Source: Pholiota molesta (Eukaryota > Basidiomycota > Agaricomycetes > Agaricales > Strophariaceae). Taken from it: 64,000 bases of DNA. Shown one piece after another: positions 11,034 to 21,270 of the stretch. The stretch lies in contig JACGCK010000151.1 in the NCBI GenBank assembly GCA_014925825.1, forward strand, positions 1 through 64,000, written 5' to 3'. Under the pieces are notes generated by a model. It was not told the DNA's origin. It ran no database searches and saw only the letters and a program-made list of their open reading frames with translations. Numbering within the stretch: the first letter of the stretch is position 1; every line of letters begins with the position of its first letter. The translations under genes were made by a program, and so were the position numbers.

Positions 11034-13080
11034 ATGTCTACGGTGCGTTTCGTGGCCGCGGAATTGACGCGGATGCGGGGTACTGACGATGGTGTAGATT
11101 ATTGTCAATACGGAGACCCAGCTTGTACAGAGCACGCTCGTCGCGTTTTCCACTCTTTTAGTGCGTGCAGTTTCATGTCTATTTGTGTGGTTTGCTGATA
11201 ATGTGTGGGATTCAGGTATATGACTTTCTTTGCACATTCGACCAAGAGGTGCGTGCGGATATCCCACTGCTTGCTGTCTGCATCCTGACACCATCTAATC
11301 CAAATGCACCTCCTCCTCCTTTCTCCCTTCCGGAATCGTCTTTTCAATCTGCACCGCTTCAATCCCGCACGAACGCGACGGTCGATACGTAGCTGGCATA
11401 TGTCTGGACATCCCCCTCGCAATGGTCCGCTGGCACCGTTCTCTTCATCCTCAACCGCTACCTTCCTTTCATCGACACCTTCATGGCGCTCAGACGTACG
11501 TTTCCCTCCTCATCCCTATTCGCCGAGCCAACACCTGAACTTACGCGTACGATGCGTGCGTTCCCTCCAGTGAAGCTGGCAGTCAATTCCCTCGAGGTGC
11601 GCTGTCGTTGCCCTACCAACCCAGGATGCGCGTTCTCACTGTGAGGCCCCCTTCAGACATGCATGAAGCAATACAGAGTCGTTACTTGTGCGCCACACAT
11701 TCACTCTACCAGCTACGTCTTCGGGGTATGCTTACCAACCGTGTTCTTGCAGGGTTCATCGTGTGTGGAATCATCATCTCTGAAGGTACGCCTAGCGGGT
11801 ACATGGCCATTCCTCATGGCCTGATGTTGTCGTTATAGTGATTCTCCTTCTGCGGACGTATGCGATCTGGGAGGGCAAACGCGCTGTTCTGGTCATCCTC
11901 TGCATATCATCTGTGGTAAGTCCTCGTTTCGCTTAGCCCTACTGGCATGTTGAGTAAGTAATATCAGCATCATCTGACGGTACGGTCTGGCCTTCACTCC
12001 TCAGCTTACCTTCACGTCTGCGATTATCGCCACTCATCTCGAGTTCAAATCTATAGTATGTGGGTGATGGGCGTCTTTTTTTAAAATATCTTCCAGCGCT
12101 TGCTGACTACTCAAACCCACAAGATATGATGTCAACTGCTCCTGGATGTCATATAAAATCAGCGAGCAGCATTGTCATCATTGCTTATATCTCCTTGGCG
12201 ATATCCGAAACGAGTTGGGTGGTATTTGCGCTCTGCCTGCAATTCAAGGTGTCTGACCAGGTTTCTTTCGCAGCCATGGCTGTTCTGACCGCAATCAAGG
12301 CTTACCGGGATCGTAAGTGTGGTTATCTAGAGACATAATGCGAGGGGCTTACTTATGTGTTGTGTAGTGCGATACTCCCAGTCACGCTGGGTTATCCAGC
12401 TGTATCGCGAAGGTGCGCTTATATCCAAACCTTGCTCCTTGTTGCACGTACTCATGCAGAGATATTGCATCTCGCAGGACTCATGTTCTATCTTTATCTC
12501 CTAAGTGTGTACTTATGCAAATAAGCTGCTTCTCTTCCTCTGCCCGTACTCACCGCTCGACGTAGTGGTATCGATGGCTAATGTTCTCGTGCCCATCCTC
12601 GCACCAGTAAGTCTGCAGCTCTTACATCACTCCACTAGTAAGGTTTTGACCCCACCTGCAGAGAATGTACGCCAACTTCCTCTCGACGTAAGCCGCCGCT
12701 CTCTTCCCTTCATCATTAAAGCCCGACCGAAACTGGCATCTGACGCCCGTGCACCCCCCAGACCCCAGCGCGTGCTGCACTCCATCCTGAGCAACCGCGT
12801 GCTCCTCCTGATCCTCAAGCAAAAAGCCGCCGCGAACATGACGAACCGCGCCTCGAACGGGAGCGTGTTCGCATCCTTCGACGACAGCCGGCTGAGCACG
12901 CACATGACGATCGCGGAGCCCGGGCTGGAGATGATGTCGGTGTCGTACATGGTGCACCCGGTTGGCGGTGGCGGTGGTGATGCTGAGTGTGCCAGCGTTG
13001 GTGGTGGGAGTGGTACTGGACTGGACGATAGGTCACCTAAAAAATTGGATCTGGAGATCGGAGTGGACTCGGATATTTGA
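11034..13080 (+). CDS. DUF6533-type multi-pass membrane protein
   Basis: A fungal membrane-protein family of unknown function, common in Agaricomycetes. About a dozen short exons can be followed. The ATG at 11034 (MST) splices to 11098-11160, then 11216-11248 (VYDFLCTFDQE), then 11393-11495 (GTVLFILNRYLPFIDTF), together the DUF6533 N-terminal signature. Later exons give FIVCGIIISE, VILLLRTYAIWEGK, AIIATHLEF, a transmembrane stretch near 12150-12215, VSMANVLVPILAP, and a final exon reading PQRVLHSILSNRVLLLIL before a Ser/Gly-rich tail to the stop at 13080. Hydrophobic segments suggest about seven membrane passes. Boundaries between 11597 and 11755, and around 12215-12260, could not be fixed by phase. 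No enzymatic motif is seen. Receptor-like topology is a guess from the segment count only. Confidence 0.8.
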
Positions 13081-13428
13081 TCATGATAGACTTTTATACA
13101 TATGTATTAACAGGATACGTGTATTACTACAGCCATAGACTGTTATTGGGAAAGAAGTCGTTATGTTTTGGACATAAAAGAAATGCAAAAACAAATTGAG
13201 ATACAAAATACTACGCTGCTGTTCTTGGGTTATGTAAGCTGCATACTTGATAGGTAAAATATCGGCCGCTTCCTGTAGGCTCAAAGATACATCGTATGTA
13301 ACTCCGTCCCATGTTTCGCCAACTCGCTTTTGGGAATACCGCGGTCGGATTCGGGGACACGGCATTGCAGATTCAAGGTAATACCATTTGCATGGTCTAC
13401 CTTCTCAACACCCCTCAAGGCTATTGCT
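13081..13428. other. Intergenic, no gene seen
   Basis: 3' flank of the membrane-protein gene. No coding signal recognised. Confidence 0.5.
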
Positions 13429-13900
13429 TCAGTGAAGCTGCTGCCGACATATTTCAGCCATACGGCAAAACAAGATCCAGATGGGAAGAAAACTGAAGAT
13501 TAAGTAGCTATAAAATTCAGCACGCCCAAGATTATCATTAAAGTCAGCTTCCATCGACGTGGAGACGCGATCCCAGATCGCATTCCGATCCAAGTGTCGG
13601 ATCCTGGAGCCATCTGAGTTGAAGACCAATAAACGATTTGGCATCTTATTGAAGACACGAGAGCGCGCTTCATTCAATGCTAATCTTAGCATTAGCGGCT
13701 TTTCAGATGCTGTAGCATCAACAAGTGGTTTTTGAATATATGTCCTGGGGCACTGAAATGCATGACCGCTGACCTTGAGCCTCGGAAATAGCAGGACTGA
13801 ATGTATCCCCCACGACTGCAGACTGGATGCTGGCCAGCTTTCCTTCTTCGGGCACCTCATCTCCTATTCAAATTAACATTGTTGTTGCCATGTTTATAAA
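13429..13900 (-). pseudogene. Coding-like fragment, unrecognised
   Basis: On the minus strand one frame after an AG near 13862 reads DEVPEEGKLASIQSAVVGD and a second frame downstream reads KPLMLRLALNEARSRVF, then LLVFNSDGSRIRHLDR. Both look coding in composition, but an intron or frameshift separates them and no convincing start or end was found. It could be a gene remnant or internal exons of a gene not resolved here. No family recognised. Confidence 0.3.
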
Positions 13901-14846
13901 TGATTTTCATAGGTGGGAGGGATTGTACCGACCTTTCCTGCTTTCTTTTTCAATGTATTGACCTGATGGAGGGTCTAGGAGCGAGGCGATGAAAATTTCC
14001 AGAGCAATAACAAGTTGTCGAGCTTCAGGCCCCAATGTACGATACTTGATGTCTGCACGAAGCCATTAAATTTGGAGCTATTGGTTGATGAAACAGATAA
14101 AGGCATCACCATTGGTGTTATGACCAGTGCCTATGGCCAACCACATATGAACGTCAGATTACATCCACATAAAGCGCAAATTTTACATACGTATACCTAA
14201 TTCTGATGTTTAAGCGGCATGCATGAGAGGGAGAATGAACTCTTTCAAGGCCGTGATGAGAACGCTGGCTCGATCTAGTCCATATAAACGCGAGATGTAT
14301 CTCGTCAGTCCTGGTAGTCTCGCTCATACTGACGAGGCAATTTGGTAGTTAAATCACCTGCATTGGTACCGCTTGTGCTTGTGTCAATGTCGGAGGATGA
14401 GACGCTGTTGTCATTGCCAGTGTGATCCATATTCAAGTCCTTGGCAAGACCTTACTAGAGGAGCGTGTAGCGGTAAACGATAAGGCACTGAGCGAAGAAC
14501 AAGAGCAAGATTTAACAATTAAGGTCCGCTGTGGCATGCCATCATTTCCGTTCTGAGGTCACGGTGTTCAAACACGCTCCAGCAAATCGGAAAGACAACA
14601 ATGTCGCGTGCATAGCCATGTATACTATACTACAGCGTGTGTGAGCATAGAAGGAGTGTTTATATTACATAGATAAGAGCAATAGAATAACGTTGATACG
14701 CCAATGCTTCGTTCTGATACATCAAGTCTTTACATTTTGAAATATATTGCGCGCCCATGTATGCGAAGCGGCGACTTCTTGCAGTCAAACGCCCTATCCA
14801 CCCAACTCCGAAGCGAATGCACTTCGCAGATTCACGTCCGAAGAAA
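13901..14846. other. Intergenic, no gene seen
   Basis: No recognisable coding or repeat structure. The last 200 bases are the 3' flank of the GH5 gene on the minus strand. Confidence 0.5.
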
Positions 14847-16578
14847 TCACTGCACCGCCTTCGCATTCTCAGTAAGAATCGCATTCAGCTCCTCCCGCTT
14901 CACACAGTTCGCATACTTGAAGCTCGCCGCGAGCGCATCGAGCGCCTGCTCATCCAAGCCAACAAAATGGTCCGCCCACTCCTGCACCAGGAACTCGCTG
15001 ATCAGGATGTTCCGCGCGATGCGCGTCACCCGCTCGTTGACCTTCCACACGGGGCCCGGGTACAGGTCGCGGTACTTCGCGTCGATCTCGGCCGCGACGT
15101 GCGCCTGCAGCGGCGCGTAGACGTCGCGCACGGCGGCGTCGTCCGCGCCCCACGCGTCGACCGCGAGGCGGTGCTTCTTGGCGAGGAACGTCGCGAAGCG
15201 CTGCATGTAGGCCGTGGAAGGCGAGATGTAGACCATGCCTTGGAAGCCGATGTCTTTGTACAGCCAGATGGACCAGCTTAGTTTATCCTGCGAATCCATT
15301 TGAGCCGAGTGCTTTCGTAGATCGGATAGAACTTACCTTGTTGTAAATGTCCAGTTGATCCTTGAGGACATGGTATCTTCTCCTATTGATGGAATCCGTG
15401 GCCTCACCATCATAAGGCTTGCGCGCGTAAACAGGGCCCCACTCCCCATTCCACACGCACAACCCGCGCGCGTCCATCCACTCCCTCTTCTTCTCGTAAC
15501 TCCTGTACAGTCTTCTCTTCTGTTCGTCGCTCCCCACGTACTCCTGGGTAGACGCGGGGAACCCGAAGCTCGTGTAATCATGGATGGAATAGCCGGTATT
15601 CTCCCAGTTCTTGTGCGCGTCCCCGAAGTGGGAAAAGTCGGACGCGAAGGTGTTCGCGTCAAAGAAGAGTGCGTGATCTGGGTCAGCGGCCCGGATGACT
15701 TTGTAGACGTCGTTGTAGAACGTAATGAGGCGGGTGTGCTTGGAGTCGGTGGGCTCGTTGAGGGGGTTGTAGCCTGCGATCCACTTGTTGTCCTTGTAGT
15801 GCTTTGCGAGCTCGCCCCAGAGCCAGAGGACACGGTCCTGGAAATCCTTGTGGTTCCAGACTGGTAACGCGATTAATTTAGCGTTTGTTATCGTTCAAGT
15901 ACTCACAGTTGGCGATATGGCTGCCATGGTCGGCATGCCAGTCAGTGTTCTGTCCGCCAGGCGCTGTGTGCAAGTCCAGGATGGTGTAGATCCCGTGCTT
16001 CGCACAGATATTAATGACGCGGTCAAGATGTTTGAAGCCGGATTCTTTGAGGACGCGGGGGTTCATATCATCTTGAAAGGAAATGGGCTATGAATATGCG
16101 AGAAATAATCTCGGCATGTGGCTATTGGTACCTTCAAAGTGACGATAATTGAAAGGCAGTCGGATGCAGTTTAGTCCAAGGCTTTTGAAGAAGGCCGCGT
16201 CTTCGTCTTCGAAGAAATATTCGAGGAACTAGGGCGATGGGTTATATCCAGTGTGGAGCATACTGTGAGGAGGGACATACCTTGTCGAAGAAGAAATCCG
16301 ACTTTTCCTGTCCAATGGTTTCGGTGAGGGCGGCACGGATCTGGTGCTCACAACCAGGATAGCCTGCGCAACGGGTAAGGATAAGCAGATGGATGTCGAC
16401 GGCGGCTACTAACCAGAAATAAAGTTCTCCATGCTAAATAAATTAATGGGTCAGGTAAGATGTCAGAAGAAAGAGAGCTGACACACTTCATCCAGCCACC
16501 GAGCCCGGCGCCGCGAAGAACGACTTCGTTTCCTTGCTCGTCGACAATTTTCGTACCAGCTATCTTCAAGAGCGACAT
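14847..16578 (-). CDS. Glycoside hydrolase family 5 (exo-glucanase-like)
   Basis: Retaining glycosidase with a (beta/alpha)8 barrel; in fungi GH5 enzymes act on beta-glucans and related glucosides. Seven exons: 16578-16487, 16433-16414, 16363-16281, 16228-16132, 16071-15907, 15860-15337, 15287-14847, summing to 474 codons with stop (473 aa). The second exon is only 20 nt and restores GGWMNMENFISG. Catalytic signatures: YNPLNEP with acid/base Glu about 188 and VWNGEWGPVY with nucleophile Glu about 292; GLNCIRLPFNYRHFE and LDLHTAPGGQN are also typical. No signal peptide is evident after MSLLKIAGTKIV, so it is probably cytosolic. A longer start at 16626 adds 16 residues but lies upstream of the TATA-like box, so 16578 was chosen. 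Subfamily and substrate cannot be assigned by eye. Confidence 0.9.
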
Positions 16579-16612
16579 GATGATCCGAAGAAGGAGAGTT
16601 AGAATCGACAAG

Positions 16613-16620
16613 CTTTTATA
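16613..16620 (-). promoter_or_regulatory. TATA-like box of the GH5 gene
   Basis: On the minus strand the sequence reads TATAAAAG, ending 34 bases before the chosen ATG. The position fits a core promoter with a very short leader, but the match could be chance in AT-rich DNA. Confidence 0.35.
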
Positions 16621-17147
16621 TGACACAGAACTGGGGCGGCTGATGCCTCGGAGGCTCCTGTAAGCTCTGGGTATCGGTGAAGGCGCCGCGGTTTACGGTC
16701 CGGGGAATCCAAGAGACCAGCTGGTCCAAAGCTGCCCACCGATAATTCTCCGCAGGAGTAACCTTTATCAAATAGGAGCTATTGTCATATAATTGGCCTT
16801 GAGAAGGACTTACGATAATCTTGGTGGCATGAGAGCAAGCAGACTCTGAATCGGGTGTGCCAGTGGTGTGTCGCGATTGAAACTCCGAGACAGATATTTT
16901 TGAAGTGAGCCCAATACGAAACGTGGAGAAATGAGACGAAGGGCGAGACTGGACGAGGAAATACAGAAGACTGAGCTGAAAGTGGGAACGATGGAGATAA
17001 AAGGGCCAACAAAGGAGAACGTCATACATACGAGCAGTGAATTCACTGTTTGAACGTTGATGATATGAACGTTGAAATAAGTCTGATAGATGTCACTTTG
17101 TGACAATTGTAAAGAGGAGTGCTGGCGGACTTTGAAACCCCTTGAAC
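16621..17147. other. Divergent intergenic region between GH5 and UCH genes
   Basis: About 0.5 kb shared by two divergently transcribed genes, so it should contain both promoters. Frames on the minus strand (16616-17106) are open but show no domain. Confidence 0.5.
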
Positions 17148-19319
17148 ATGACCTTGACTGATCTCGTCGGAGGCCCGTTCGCGGTTATCGAATCGGATCC
17201 AGGCGTCTTCACCTCCTTGACCCGCAGGCTTGGCATACAGCGTCTCGAACTCGTCGAGCTCTACGACATCGAGCCATGGGCCGTCGACCATCTCAGCCCA
17301 TACGGCCTCATCTTCTGCTTCATGTGGCGCAAGGACGCCCACCGCCCAACCGACTTCAACGACCCCGCCGCTGAACGCGTCTGGTTCGCCAACCAGCTCT
17401 CCGACGACGCGTGTGCGACCCACGCCATCCTCAACGTGCTCTTGAACTGCCCCACTATCGATCTCGGCGATGAACTACACGCTTTCAGGAGAGAGACAGA
17501 GCGCATGTCACCTCTGGTACGTCGAAGTTCTGTGGCTTGGCCGCGTTCGAGTCGAGACGAGACAAGAATGAATATATCTCCAATTTAGATGCGGGGCTTA
17601 GCCATTACCAACTCGCCTCTCATACGCCCCGCACATAATTTCTTTGCCAGGTACGCATACCTATCTATCGCTGCAGAAGGTCATCTATAGTTCCAGTATT
17701 GAGAATCAATGCCCTGCTTCAGGAAGTCTAGGTGGAAATCTACCACAACATTGTTGTTCCTATGCTTACCACATTCTGCCTTTCTAACTGGATTTTTCAG
17801 TATGAGTTTCCACCAGTTGGAGATTTCGTACTGAAGGTTCATTTAGACTGCATGTATCGTGTTAAGCATCGTGGCAACCTTTGTTTTTGTGGTAAATTTA
17901 CCTCGATAATCAAGTCAATCTCATGAGGGTTGGTTACGTTGTGCCTTAGCCGATCTATTATTTGTAATGGATTCTTCGCCAAGGACTTCGTTACGAATCT
18001 GAGGTCCTTCTGCAGCAGTCACAACTGCAATTGATTCTAAATCTCGGAAGATTGATGGCTCCTGGAGTGTATTATCTACATGTTTATCTTCACCGCTCAA
18101 ACAACTATGTTTCACAGACCCTCAGATATCCGTGCTGCCCTAAGCAACGCCGCTACAACCACCTTCGACGCCATCAAGCGCAAGGAGAAACAACGCAAAC
18201 AAGAGAACGCAGCGACAAAACCGCCGCCCGCCAAACGCGCCAAGCTCTCCAAAGGCTCCACCTCCAAATCCCCCACCAAATCAAAGCCGAAACCGAAAGG
18301 AAAAGCAAAAGCCGACAGCACCGAAGACGAAAACGAAAACGCCGACGACGCCGACGACTCCAAGAGCGAAAACGCCAACACCACCGAGGAAGAGACATAC
18401 CACTTCATCGGGTACGTGCCCGCGCACGGCAAGGTCTGGGAGCTCGACGGGCTCAAATCCGGGCCCCTGGAGGTCGGCGAGCTGCCCACGCCGCCGGCAC
18501 ACACCCACCGCACGCGCTCCGCCGCCGCCTCGTCCTCGCGCCACGCCCCTGACGCCACCGACGCGGGCGAGGCGCCCGCCCACGGGTGGATGGACATCGC
18601 GCGCCCCGCGCTGCGCATGAAGATGGACAAATACGGCGGGTCCGGGAGCGACAACAGCAACATCCGCTTCAGCCTGCTCGCCATCGTGGACGACGTGTAC
18701 ATGAAGGCGAGCGACGAGCTCGAGTTCCTCAAGCGCGAGCGCGCGGCGCTGGAGCGGCGGATGGGCGACGGCTGGGAGGCGAAGGTCTGTTTTATGAATA
18801 CCATATATCGTCTGCTCTTCGTATATTGATACTCCTGTCTCCTGTCCTCCTACCTAGGTTGATCCATTTCTACTCGCTACAGCGCCGACAGCGTTCTCGC
18901 TCCCCCACCGTTCCAGCGAGCCGTCGCACACCTACGCCCCGGACTTCGGCGCGCGGAAGATGGCGCGCGATCTCGAGATCATGAAGCTCGGCCCCGCCGA
19001 GCTGGTTGCGTCCTGGGAGGAGTGCGTGCGCCAGGCCGTGGCGGCAAAGGTGGGCGTCGAGGACGAGTATAGCAAAGGCGTGCGGTCGAACGTGAGTAAT
19101 ATTCGTGCGCTCTTATGTTCACTTTGCAGTGTACTGAATTATGAGCTGCGTATTTGGTATATCCAGACCGACCATACGAAACGCACGTTCGACTACGAGC
19201 CTTTCATCCGCGAATACATCCAGTCGCTCCAACAAGCAGGGCTCCTGAATCCCCTCCTCGATCGGGACAGCGATGGGAAGAAGAAACGGGTCCGCAAGCC
19301 TACCGCGCCCAAGAGTTGA
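17148..19319 (+). CDS. Ubiquitin C-terminal hydrolase, UCH37/UCHL5 (Uch2) type
   Basis: Cysteine deubiquitinase that in animals and fission yeast docks on the proteasome through Rpn13. Exons 17148-17516, 17589-17650, 18118-18784, 18858-19091 and 19167-19319 sum to 495 codons with stop (494 aa). The catalytic set is complete: Gln83 (FFANQLSD-type FANQ), Cys89 in DDACATH, His about 239 in TYHFIGYVP, Asp about 254 in WELDGL. A Lys/Glu-rich crossover insert (about 165-235) is far longer than in human UCH37. The end, FDYEPFIREYIQSLQQAGL followed by a basic KKKRVRKP tail, matches the ULD-type C-terminal domain that binds DEUBAD partners. Intron 2 is 467 nt, several times the local norm. The next gene, convergent, encodes an ASXH/DEUBAD protein. 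BAP1 ancestry instead of UCH37 is possible and needs a phylogeny. Confidence 0.93.
17651..18117 (+). other. Unusually long intron of the UCH gene
   Basis: 467 nt between GTACGC and TTTCACAG; the flanking exons join in phase (AG plus A giving Arg144, FFA-R-PSDIR). Part of it (17921-18115, minus strand) reads as an open frame with coding-like composition (FRDLESIAVVTAAEGPQI), perhaps an inserted fragment. No terminal repeats were found. Confidence 0.5.
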
Positions 19320-19842
19320 ATTGGCGGGCATGACTCGCGCTGTGCGCATGTTCCATAACACGTACCAGACGGCAGCAGGCAGGCACGCTCTGTGTTTCTT
19401 TCCCCTACAACTAACAATAACAGCTATCCTGAAGTTTCTTGGGCGCACTTATGTTACATGTACATATTGTATGTAAAAAAGTAACAATGGCAGATGTATA
19501 TACAAATTACAGACACGGATATGGACCTATATCGCTATCGCGGGGATCTACCTCCGCCTGCGTGTAGAATCCGATGTCCGTGTAGATGAAGGTTGTCCTG
19601 AAACCGTTTTAGGGATAGCGCTTATGAGACTGGGCGTGGCATGCCAATCAATAGAGATGGATGAGGTGAATAGACAGGCTGCGCGGGGACTGTGTGTTTG
19701 TTTGAGAGGTCGCAAAAGTAGGGCGTCCGTGCCTCAGTCTTTGAAACAAATAGGGCGGAGGTCCACAAAAAAAAAAGGTCTTCGGAGATCCAAGAGACAA
19801 CCTAGTAATCAAGAAAGAAAATGGCCTCGCTGCCTGAGCTGT
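19320..19842. terminator. Convergent 3' intergenic region
   Basis: About 0.5 kb between the stop codons of the UCH gene (+) and the ASXH gene (-), so it must hold both 3' ends. An A10 run lies near 19767 and AT-rich stretches near 19470-19510. No sharper poly(A) signal can be assigned. Confidence 0.4.
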
Positions 19843-21270
19843 CTACCTCTCGTGATAGTAGCTTCCCCGCAGATAGAACAGCGTGCCATGGTTCTCCCTC
19901 CCCCCTCTCGCGTCATATGGGTTATATTCCGCCTCCGCGCGCCATCTCCACACCGTGAAATTCTTCCACGCGTTCCCATGCGGCCTATGCGCCTTGTCGA
20001 TCCGGCCGTCTAGGTCCAAAAGGCCTGTCTCCAGCATGGTAGGGCTGGTGATGGTCATAGATTGGACGCGGTGTGGGGGCGAGGGAGTGGAGGCGGAGGC
20101 GGAGATGGGATCTGGCTCGGAGGCGGGGGATGAGGAGAGCAGATGCGCGGGGAGGTCTTTGGTGGGCCCGGAGAGCGTGAGGACTGTCAGAGCATATGTT
20201 TTGGGCTGAATATCGTCAATCTGTGAAATGGATATGGATGAAGTAAGAACAAAGATAAGAATGGTGCCGTGTTTACGTGAAAAGCAGTGGTATGTGTCAC
20301 TTACGATGCAGTCCTTCTCGACCGTCACGTCAGATAGTGTGAAGCAACGTTTGTACGCAATTACATCGCCCACACGGATGATGCCGTTCTTCACAAGCAC
20401 TGAAAGCTTGATCTCACCAGCGCCACTGATGAAGAGGGTATGCACCCATCAGCCACACCGCCACTTCCAGGTATCAGCATACATAAAACGTACCCCGCAC
20501 GGGCGCTAGAGTCACTCGGGAAGGAGAACGAGGATGAGGACGCAGGCAGGGGCTCAGGGACGCCGTTATCGCGGATCCACACTTCGTCCTTCCACGGAGC
20601 TGCCAGTGTGCCAGCGACGATTCCCTCCTGGAATTGCTTCACCTTCGCACGATGCGCGTCTGAGAACCAGCCTAGATAAAGGTGGTCCTGGAATGTACGC
20701 GCGGCGGCGAGGAAGTGTGAGTCGGTAAAGAAGCTAGGGTTGAGATCCTTGTCTTCCACTGGTACAGCTTCATCTGCGTCTTGGGTGTCAACCACCATCG
20801 CCGTAGGATCCTCTATGACTGAGGGGTGATCGGCGCCTATGGTCCCGCGCGTACCGATGAACGCTGTTGACGGAAGGAGCGCCTTCAATCTTCTGCGCGC
20901 ATCTTCAGGGAGGACTGCCCACGTGTCCGCGTTTATAATATCCTATGCAAGGGGAAGAAGAGCAACACGCCCGTTGAGTGCCTACAACGCATGGAGTGGG
21001 GTTGATCGCACAATGGCATTGTATCATGTACATTCAGGGCTGTAGGAGACAGAACTTCAACTATAGACTTAGGAATCGGGTACATACATGCATGTCGAGC
21101 GAGACTAGGTCGCTTTTGGAGCTCTCCAGGAGCATTTTGAGCTGCTTCTGTGGGTCGACAGGATCTGGTGCGGGTTTTGCTTTGGCGGTGCGAGCGGGGA
21201 CTTTGGGCTCAGGGGCGAGCGCCTGAGCCACCTTGGCTGTGGGACGTACAGTGCGACGCGGCCGGTCCAT
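19843..21270 (-). CDS. ASXH (Asx homology/DEUBAD) domain protein
   Basis: Fungal protein with the domain found in animal ASX/ASXL, where it activates the UCH-family enzyme BAP1. Exons 21270-21088, 20942-20494, 20425-20305 and 20220-19843 sum to 377 codons with stop (376 aa). The domain spans about residues 40-95: PQKQLKMLLESSKSDLVSL, then, across the first intron, NADTWAVLPEDARRRLKALL and PSTAF. A conserved companion block follows: FFTDSHFLAAARTFQDHLYL, then WFSDAHRAKVKQF and GTLAAPWKDEVW. The C-terminal part (from about 250) includes IDDIQPKTYALTVLTLSGPT and WKNFTVWRW. The N-terminus is basic, RPRRTVRPTAK, consistent with nuclear location. The start at 21270 has A at -3 and G at +4; an in-frame ATG at 21336 would add 22 residues. 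A regulatory partnership with the neighbouring UCH is inference from family knowledge and position. Confidence 0.85.

Noticed and set aside
14757..15281. Frames on the plus strand over the GH5 gene
   Set aside because: Shadows of the minus-strand GH5 exons.
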